Of a stretch of 64,000 nucleotides of DNA, positions 58,087 through 64,000 are shown one piece after another (the first letter of the stretch is position 1; each line of letters starts with the position of its first letter). Location of the stretch: the NCBI RefSeq assembly GCF_011440375.1, contig NZ_JAAOIR010000002.1:372001-436000 (forward strand). The letters run 5' to 3'. The position numbers were made by a program, and so were the translations under genes. This DNA comes from Halorubellus sp. JP-L1. GTDB taxonomy: Archaea; Halobacteriota; Halobacteria; Halobacteriales; Natrialbaceae. The notes under the pieces were generated by a model. That model saw only the letters and a list, made by a program, of their open reading frames with translations, was not told where the DNA came from and did no database searches.

Positions 58087-59388
58087 CTAGACGGTGTGTT
58101 CTGCGTCGTCCTCGTCGTCGACGACTTCGAGCCCGCGGTTGTTGACGGCGTTGGCGTCCAGGCCGACCTCGGAGAGGAACTTCTTGTACTCGCGCTCGCA
58201 GGTCTCGGCGTCCTTCTGCTTGTCGCTCGCACGCTTGCAGAGCGCCTGCAGGTCCTCGGGGACGTCGTTCGTGTACACGATCCAGTGATTGATGAGGTCA
58301 CTGAGTCGCCGGATGGGGCTCGTGAAGTGCCCGTAGATGTCGAAGTTCAGCGCGTGATGGCCGCCGAAGGGGTCACTCATGTACTTCGCGCGCGGCATCA
58401 CCTTCATCACGGCCCACTGGATGGAGTCCAGCTGGCGCGCGGGTGCGTTCTCGAGGGTGGCGTTCACGGCCTTCCGCGGGTCGTCCCAGCTCCCGCCCGG
58501 GATCGAGACGCCGTCGAGGTCCTGGATCTCGACGAGGGCCTTGTCCCACTCGTCGGGCGTCGGCTGCGGGTGCACGCGGTACATCGCTTCCACGCCGCGA
58601 TTCCACATGAGTTCGTGCGTGACGGCCTTGTTCGCCTTCAGCATGCACTCCTCGATGATGGTGTGTGCGCGGTCCCGGCGCGGGTTGAGGACGAGCGACC
58701 CGTCCTCCTTGCGTTGCTCGTGCATCTGGTCCGCGACCTCGAACACCATCTGGTTCTCCTCGTGGAGCGCGGCGTCGGGGTCGTCGAGGCGCTGTTCGGC
58801 CTCGCCGTACGTGAGGCGCTCGTCGCTCTCGATGACGGACTTGTAGATGTCTATCTCCTCGTACCCGAGGTTCTCCTTGTCGAGCTCCATCTCGACGGTG
58901 TGCGCCAGTCGGTCCTCGTTCGGGACGAGCGAGCACACGGTCTCGGCGAGCGTCGGCGGGAGCATGTGCATCGTGTACGCGGGGAGGTACACGGTGTTCG
59001 CGCGCTCGACTGCCTCGTCCCACATCGCGGAGTCGGGGTGGACGTAGTGCGTGACGTCCGCGATGTGCACCCAGAGCGTGTACGTGTCCTCGTTCTCGCG
59101 AATCGAGATGGCGTCGTCGAAGTCCTGTGCGTCGATCGGGTCGGTCGTCCACGTCGTCAGGTCACGGAGGTCCCGACGCTCGTCGAGTTCGTCCTGGATC
59201 TCCTGCTGGACGCCCTCCGTACGCGCTTCGGCCTCCTCGATGACCTCGGGGGGGAACGCGTCGCGGATCTCGAACTTCTCGAACAGCTCCTCGCGCTTGT
59301 TCTCCAGGTGTCGCGCGAGTTCCTCGTCGATCGTGACCGGGCCCTGGCCCTCGGCGGTCCCGGCCTCGGCCTGCGCGTTGTCGCTCAT
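58087..59388 (-). CDS. rnr: RNase R-type 3'-5' exoribonuclease, catalytic domain only
   Basis: A 433-residue RNB-domain exoribonuclease. The catalytic Asp residues fit the RNase II spacing (D83, D89, D91, D92 in TDPIDAQDFDDAISI), and HIADVTHYVHPDS and SPIRRLSDLINHW follow. It has no cold-shock or S1 domain. In Haloferax, where the exosome is absent, this minimal RNase R was shown to be the exoribonuclease. ATG at 59388. Downstream lies a 22-base tandem repeat. Confidence 0.93.
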   Translation of the reverse strand: MSDNAQAEAGTAEGQGPVTIDEELARHLENKREELFEKFEIRDAFPPEVIEEAEARTEGVQQEIQDELDERRDLRDLTTWTTDPIDAQDFDDAISIRENEDTYTLWVHIADVTHYVHPDSAMWDEAVERANTVYLPAYTMHMLPPTLAETVCSLVPNEDRLAHTVEMELDKENLGYEEIDIYKSVIESDERLTYGEAEQRLDDPDAALHEENQMVFEVADQMHEQRKEDGSLVLNPRRDRAHTIIEECMLKANKAVTHELMWNRGVEAMYRVHPQPTPDEWDKALVEIQDLDGVSIPGGSWDDPRKAVNATLENAPARQLDSIQWAVMKVMPRAKYMSDPFGGHHALNFDIYGHFTSPIRRLSDLINHWIVYTNDVPEDLQALCKRASDKQKDAETCEREYKKFLSEVGLDANAVNNRGLEVVDDEDDAEHTV

Positions 59389-59591
59389 GCTACTCCGCTA
59401 CGAGGGTGGGGCAGGAAAACGTGTCGACAGGCGTCGCGAAGCCGCGAAGCGGCGAGCGACGTTGCCCGCGGTCGATGGCGCACTCCGCGGTGCTGTGCGG
59501 GGCGGTTGTGAAGCGTCGCGACGCGCCGGTCTGTGCGTCGTGCCATCGTTGGACGCGGGGTTTCTTAACGGTCTCCCGTGAATCCGCTGCC

Positions 59592-60764
59592 GTGAGTCCC
59601 TCCGCGCCATCGCTAACGGATCGACTCGAAGCCGCCGGCGTCGACGGGTACCTCGTCGACGCGGACGGTGAGGACAGCAACCAGTACTATCTCTCGGGGT
59701 ATCACGCGCCCGACGACTTCGTGACGCTGTACGCGGACGGGCGCGTCTCGCTCCTCGTCTCGCCACTCGAATATTCGCGGGCGAGGACCGAGAGCGATGG
59801 CGACGACGTCTACGACACCACGGCGTACGGCGACGACGAGGAGACCGACGACGATCCCCGCGTCGCGTCCAAGCAAGTGACGGCCGCGTTCGTCGCAGCG
59901 GCGGGCGTCGATTCCGTCCTCGTTCCGGCGTCGTTCCCCGTTAGTACCGCGGACGTGCTCCGCGAGGCAGGCGTCGGGGTCGCGTGGGACGACGCGTACG
60001 CGCTCGAGGACATCCGCGCGGTCAAGTCCGACGCGGAAGTCGAGCACGTCGCGGCCGCGCAGGACGCGAACGAGGCCGCGATGGCGCTCGTCGAGGACCT
60101 CCTCGCCCGTGCGGTCGTCGAGGACGACGTCCTGGTCCTCGACGGCGACGTCCTGACGAGCGAGCGCGTTCGCGAGCGCGTCGAGATCGCGCTCCTCGAG
60201 CGGGGGTGTCGATTGGACGACTGCATCGTCGCGGCTGGTCCAGCGGCCGCACGCGGCCACGACTCGGGGTCGGGGCCGCTCGAGGCGAACGAGCCGATCG
60301 TCGTCGACATCTTCCCGCGTGACATCGAGACCCGGTACTTCGCGGACATGACGCGGACGTTCGTGAAGGGCGAGCCAGACGCACGCACCCGTGAGTGGTA
60401 CGAGCTGACGGTCGAGGCGTTCGAGGCGGCGCTCGACGCCATCGCGCCGGGAGTCTCCGGCGAGGCCGTCCACGACGCGGTCTGCGACGTCTACGAGGAC
60501 GCGGGGTATCCGACGCTACGATCGGACGACGGGACCCAGGACGGGTTCACGCACGCCACGGGTCACGGCGTCGGCCTCGACGTCCACGAGGCGCCGTACC
60601 TCGCGCCGGAGGGTGGCGAACTCGCGGCCGGGAACGTCGTAACCGTCGAACCCGGTCTCTACGAGCAGGGCGTCGGCGGCGTCCGCCTGGAGGACCTCGT
60701 CGTCGTCACCGACGACGGCTACGAGAACCTCACCGAGTACCCGCGTGACCTCCGCGTCCTCTAG
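59592..60764 (+). CDS. M24 family metallopeptidase (Xaa-Pro type)
   Basis: A 390-residue pita-bread-fold peptidase. The N-terminal creatinase-type domain covers about 1-150 (GVDGYLVDADGEDSNQYYLSGY). Metal ligands are DIFPRD, ADMTRTFVKG, HATGHGVGLDVHE, VTVEPGLYEQ and GGVRLEDLVVV. Xaa-Pro peptidases release the residue before proline. GTG at 59592 is chosen; a TATA-like ttcttaac about 26 bases upstream suggests leaderless. It is divergent from RNase R and convergent with kynureninase. Confidence 0.88.
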   Translation: MSPSAPSLTDRLEAAGVDGYLVDADGEDSNQYYLSGYHAPDDFVTLYADGRVSLLVSPLEYSRARTESDGDDVYDTTAYGDDEETDDDPRVASKQVTAAFVAAAGVDSVLVPASFPVSTADVLREAGVGVAWDDAYALEDIRAVKSDAEVEHVAAAQDANEAAMALVEDLLARAVVEDDVLVLDGDVLTSERVRERVEIALLERGCRLDDCIVAAGPAAARGHDSGSGPLEANEPIVVDIFPRDIETRYFADMTRTFVKGEPDARTREWYELTVEAFEAALDAIAPGVSGEAVHDAVCDVYEDAGYPTLRSDDGTQDGFTHATGHGVGLDVHEAPYLAPEGGELAAGNVVTVEPGLYEQGVGGVRLEDLVVVTDDGYENLTEYPRDLRVL

Positions 60765-60801
60765 GCACCGAGACGCGAACCACCCAGTCGACGTTACTCG
60801 G

Positions 60802-62091
60802 TCACGTCACGCCGCCGGTTTGGGGCTCGTACTCCTCGTATTCGCGGGTTTCGAGGATTTCTTCGATGATGGCGACGACGTCGTGGACGTCCTCGAAGCG
60901 CGTGTAGAGGGGGGCGGGGGCAACGCGGACGACGTCGGGTTTCCGGAAGTCGGTGACGACGCCGTGGTCGCGGAGCGCTTCGCTGATGCGGTAGGCTTCG
61001 TCGTGTTCGAGAGCGACGTGGCCGCCGCGGCGGGCGGGCTCTCTGGGGGTGCCGACGTCGACGCCGTACTCGGCGAGGCGGTCGTCGGCGAGGTCGATCA
61101 GGGTCTCGGTCAGTTGGATGCTCTTCTCGCGGATGCGGTCGATGCCGGCGTCGTGGACGACGTCGAGCGCGCCGTGGAGCGGCGCGGCCGAGAGGACGGG
61201 GACGGTCCCGACCTGGAACCGGCCGGCGGCGTCGGCCGGGTCGAACTCCAGGGCCATGTCGAACTGCGTCGCCTTGTCGTTGCCCCACCAGCCCGCGAGG
61301 TTCGGGTGGACGTCGTGGTGGTCCTCGTGGACGTAGAGGCCGGCGATGGCGCCGGGGCCGGCGTTCAGGTACTTGTAGCTGCACCAGACGGCGAAGTCGA
61401 CGCCGAGGTCGTGGAGTTCGTGCGGGACGGCACCGATGGAGTGCGCGAGGTCGAACCCCGCGAACGCGCCGTGGTCGTGCGCGAGTTCGGCGATGCGTTC
61501 GACGTCCAATAGCTGGCCGCTCCGGTAGAGGACGCTCGGCATGAACACGATGCCGACGTCGTGCTCGTCGAGCGCGCGCTCGACGGCTTCGGCGGGTACC
61601 GTTCGGCCGTCCGGGGACTCGACCCGGTGGAGGTGCTCGTCGGGGTCGAGGCCGCGCTGGCGGAGCTGGGCGGCGATCGCGTAGTGGTCGGTCGGGAAGT
61701 CGAGGTCGTTCACGAGGACGCCCGGCGGCCGGTCGCCGCGCGCGTCGAGGAACGACCCGACGAGTTTGTGGATGTTGAGCGTCGTCGAGTCGGCGACGAC
61801 GACCTCGCTCTCGCGCGCGCCGACGAGCGGCGCGAGCTCGTCGCCGAGGCGTTCGCCGTAGTGGAACCACTCGGGGTCCGAATCGGTCCATCCGCGGATG
61901 GCGAGGTCGCGCCACTCGTCGACCGCGTTCTGGAGGCTCGCCTCGGCGTCCGCGGAGATGGGTCCGAGAGAGTTCCCGTCCATGTAGTAATCGTCGGGGA
62001 TCTCGAAGCGCTCGCGGAACGCCGAGAGCGGGTCGGATTCGTCTCGTTCGCGAGCGCGAGCGAGCGCGTCGCCCTGTTCGGTGTCGTCCAT
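60802..62091 (-). CDS. kynU: Kynureninase
   Basis: A 429-residue PLP enzyme that splits kynurenine into anthranilate and alanine. The PLP Lys240 lies in WCSYKYLNAGPGAIAG, with FDLAHSIGAVPHEL and YMDGNSLGP also diagnostic of KynU. Full length for the family. It is divergent from an alpha/beta hydrolase and 1.3 kb from an IDO gene, so the three may form a tryptophan breakdown unit. The 155-base gap between the divergent starts could hold shared control. Confidence 0.95.
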   Translation of the reverse strand: MDDTEQGDALARARERDESDPLSAFRERFEIPDDYYMDGNSLGPISADAEASLQNAVDEWRDLAIRGWTDSDPEWFHYGERLGDELAPLVGARESEVVVADSTTLNIHKLVGSFLDARGDRPPGVLVNDLDFPTDHYAIAAQLRQRGLDPDEHLHRVESPDGRTVPAEAVERALDEHDVGIVFMPSVLYRSGQLLDVERIAELAHDHGAFAGFDLAHSIGAVPHELHDLGVDFAVWCSYKYLNAGPGAIAGLYVHEDHHDVHPNLAGWWGNDKATQFDMALEFDPADAAGRFQVGTVPVLSAAPLHGALDVVHDAGIDRIREKSIQLTETLIDLADDRLAEYGVDVGTPREPARRGGHVALEHDEAYRISEALRDHGVVTDFRKPDVVRVAPAPLYTRFEDVHDVVAIIEEILETREYEEYEPQTGGVT

Positions 62092-62246
62092 GCGGGATGC
62101 GTCGGCGGCGGGCCACGTACCGGTTTCGGTGCCGGAAGCGACGCGTGGCGTGGAAGCGCTCGCGGTGCAGTTCGCTGGGGGTCGCGCCGTCGGCGGCGGG
62201 GGACGTCGACGGTGGGATTATGTCGCGGCCGGGCGACGGCACGCGT

Positions 62247-63272
62247 ATGACCGACGCAGCAAGCGGCGAGTTGGACGCGGAGTTCGCGGCGCTCGTGGAC
62301 GCGTTCGCCGAGCGCGGCCTGCCGCCGTGGCACTCGCTGTCCGTGACCGCGGCGCGGACGCTCGAGGACGACGTCTTCGGGGACGGCGGCGGGCCGGAGA
62401 TGGCGGCCGTCCGCGAGTTCGCGATCGACGGCCCCGGCGGCGACGTGCCCGTGCGGGCGTACCGACCGCCGGCCGAGACCAGCACCGGCGACGGCTCGCC
62501 GGGTGCGCTCGTGTTCACGCACGGTGGGGTGTTCGTGCTCGGGACGCTCGACTCCGCGGACGACGTCTGCCGCGAACTCGCCGCCCGCACCGGCCGCGTC
62601 GTGTTCTCCGTGGACTACCGGCTCGCGCCCGAGCACCCGTTCCCGGCGGCGGTCGACGACGCGTATGCGGTCGTCGAGTGGGCTCGCGAGTACGCGGACG
62701 CGTTCGGCGCGGACCCAGGGTGCGTGGGCGTCGCCGGGACGAGCGCCGGTGGTGGGATTGCGGCCGCGACCGCGCTCCGCGCCGGCCACGAGGGCGTCCC
62801 GCTCGACGTGCAGGTGCTGCTGTACCCGATGCTCTCCGCGGAGAGCGCGTTCGGCGCGGGCGGAGGCCTCCGCGAGTCGTACGCGGAGCACGGCGACGCC
62901 GCGCTCCTGTCGACCGCGGACGTCGCGTGGGGCTGGGAGCACTACCTCCGCAGTCCCGTCGACGCCCACAATCCGTTCGCCGTCCCGCTGCGGGCCGACG
63001 ACGGCCTCCTCGCGGCGGCGCCGCCCGCGGTCGTCGCGACCGCCGGCGTCGACGTCCTCCGCGACGAGGCGGTCGCGTACGCGGACGCGCTCGCCGACGC
63101 CGGCGTCCCCGTCACGCACGCCCACTACCCGACGCTCGCGCACGGCTTCTGCTCGGTCACCGACGACGTCACGCTCGCCGACGACGCGTTCGACGACGTC
63201 GCCGGTTCGGTCGCAGACGTCGCCGGTGTGGTCGGCGACGTCGACAGCGCGGTCGGCGACGTCGACGAGTAG
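62247..63272 (+). CDS. HSL-type alpha/beta hydrolase, candidate kynurenine formamidase
   Basis: A 341-residue serine hydrolase of the hormone-sensitive-lipase group. The oxyanion motif HGGVFVLG starts at residue 92, the nucleophile is Ser166 in GTSAGG, and probable triad partners are Asp273 (DVLRDEAVAYAD) and His299 (LAHGFCS). The family includes esterases and eukaryotic arylformamidases. Lying between kynU and IDO, it is the best candidate for the N-formylkynurenine step; the assignment is positional inference. The C-terminus has a degenerate repeat (VGDVD, VADVAG). Confidence 0.8.
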   Translation: MTDAASGELDAEFAALVDAFAERGLPPWHSLSVTAARTLEDDVFGDGGGPEMAAVREFAIDGPGGDVPVRAYRPPAETSTGDGSPGALVFTHGGVFVLGTLDSADDVCRELAARTGRVVFSVDYRLAPEHPFPAAVDDAYAVVEWAREYADAFGADPGCVGVAGTSAGGGIAAATALRAGHEGVPLDVQVLLYPMLSAESAFGAGGGLRESYAEHGDAALLSTADVAWGWEHYLRSPVDAHNPFAVPLRADDGLLAAAPPAVVATAGVDVLRDEAVAYADALADAGVPVTHAHYPTLAHGFCSVTDDVTLADDAFDDVAGSVADVAGVVGDVDSAVGDVDE

Positions 63273-63424
63273 CGACCGTTCGGGCCGTCCGCGAGCGCGC
63301 CGAACGACCACTGTACAGGTTCGAGCGTGGACGGACGACTCTGTAGTCTGAGCCCCGATAGCGCCGGATGACGAACGGTACCCGCCGGGAACTTTGTTGG
63401 CCCCGTACGTCCTACGTGTCCCGC

Positions 63425-64000
63425 ATGGACCAGCAGTCAGGGTCGCTCCCGGACCCGCGCGCTCGCGGCGTCAGCGCCGCGCGCGGGTTCCTCCCCGACG
63501 CCGACCCCCTCGTCTCGTTCCGCGACGACCCCGTGCCACCGGGCGCGGGCGACCGCCTCGACGCGCTCGACGCGCTCGCCGACGGCCTCCCCGACCACGT
63601 CGCCGACGGCGACCTCCGCGAGCGAACGCGCGCCCTCGACCCCATCGGTGCCGACGTCTGCGACGCCCTCACCGACCGCCAGCTCGTCCGCCTCCGGCAA
63701 GTCAGCGGGTTCCTCGCGAGCGCGCACGTCCACCTCGTCGACGCCGACCCCGTGGACGCGATCCCCGCGGGCGTCGCCGTCCCGCTCTACGAATCATCGA
63801 ATCGCCTCGATCGGAAGCCGATGCTCGCGTACGACACGCAAGCGCTCCACAACTGGCGCCTGTGCGACCCCGACGAGGGGTTCACCGTGGAGAACGTCGA
63901 CCCGCTCCTCTCGTTCACCGCCCTCGGCGACGAGGACTGGTTCTACGCCGTCCACGTCGCCATCGAGGCCGCCGCCGGGCGCGCGCTCGTCGCCGGCGCC
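63425..64000 (+). CDS. Indoleamine 2,3-dioxygenase, N-terminal part
   Basis: The first 192 codons of a heme dioxygenase; the gene runs off the right edge. The stretch GLPDHVADGDLRERTRALD, then IPAGVAVPLYESSNRLDRKPMLAYD and NWRLCDPDEGFTVENVDPLLSF lines up with IDO proteins over the small domain and the start of the large one (compare IAVPYCQLSKKL and ENMDVLFSF of human IDO1). IDO opens the tryptophan ring to N-formylkynurenine. The heme-ligand His is beyond the window. The start ATG at 63425 has a weak TATA-like actttgtt about 30 bases upstream. Confidence 0.88.
   Translation, partial: MDQQSGSLPDPRARGVSAARGFLPDADPLVSFRDDPVPPGAGDRLDALDALADGLPDHVADGDLRERTRALDPIGADVCDALTDRQLVRLRQVSGFLASAHVHLVDADPVDAIPAGVAVPLYESSNRLDRKPMLAYDTQALHNWRLCDPDEGFTVENVDPLLSFTALGDEDWFYAVHVAIEAAAGRALVAGA

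Noticed and set aside
59578-59595. Five-codon ORF ending on the M24 peptidase GTG
   Set aside because: It is too short to judge, and a TATA-like box lies at the right distance for leaderless start at the peptidase GTG.

Overview
The window is chromosomal DNA of an extremely halophilic archaeon (class Halobacteria). The evidence is high GC, strongly acidic predicted proteins, archaeal-type information-processing genes (Spt4, RNA polymerase subunit E', aIF2-gamma, PAN, class I LysRS, PDCD5, S19e, S24e, S27ae, fused Kae1-Bud32) and many haloarchaea-only families (HalOD1, HTH-10 regulators, DUF5787, DUF5808, DUF7123, DUF7331, DUF7344). Many genes have a TATA-like box about 26-30 bases before the start codon, as expected for leaderless haloarchaeal mRNAs. 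I cannot name the genus.

0-15 kb: an NTF2-like protein, a TFIIS-like factor (TFS) that lacks the catalytic acidic pair, serS, a HalOD1 protein, a TrmB regulator, a DUF7344 protein, an exported arylsulfotransferase-like protein, an MBL hydrolase, an AAA ATPase with a His/Asp-rich tail, an Agl23-like membrane protein, a thiolase, a DUF2892 protein and an HTH-10 regulator, then 6-phosphogluconate dehydrogenase and a tiny DUF7331 gene. 15-34 kb: a thioesterase, PepF, an M28 peptidase, truA, the cluster rps19e-PDCD5-PP-loop ATPase-hisS, thiL, a site-2 protease, DUF7123, pyrH, class I lysS, tsr3 and DUF5787.

34-45 kb: a dense information-processing cluster reads eif2g, PIN protein, rpoE', spt4, dephospho-CoA kinase, rps24e, rps27ae and kae1-bud32. 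A stand-alone nuoCD divergent from an HTH-10 regulator lies between kae1-bud32 and the rdgB/HAM1 gene. 45-60 kb: a PIN-like protein overlapped by a 33-residue ORF, a DapA-like aldolase, TrkA, PAN, an ACT-domain protein with homoserine dehydrogenase, EF-1alpha with S10, a rhomboid protease, tRNA-Ala(CGC), an SDR, MscS, a PHP protein and a minimal RNase R. 60-64 kb: kynureninase, an alpha/beta hydrolase and the first 192 residues of an indoleamine 2,3-dioxygenase together suggest a tryptophan-to-anthranilate pathway.

Two features cut across the window. Short tandem duplications lie on or next to the stop codons of many genes (kae1-bud32, PAN, lysS, pyrH, a thioesterase, an SDR, probably mscS). 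Several GTG-started genes are preceded by a very short ATG ORF that ends on or next to the GTG. No transposase, CRISPR array or prophage was seen.
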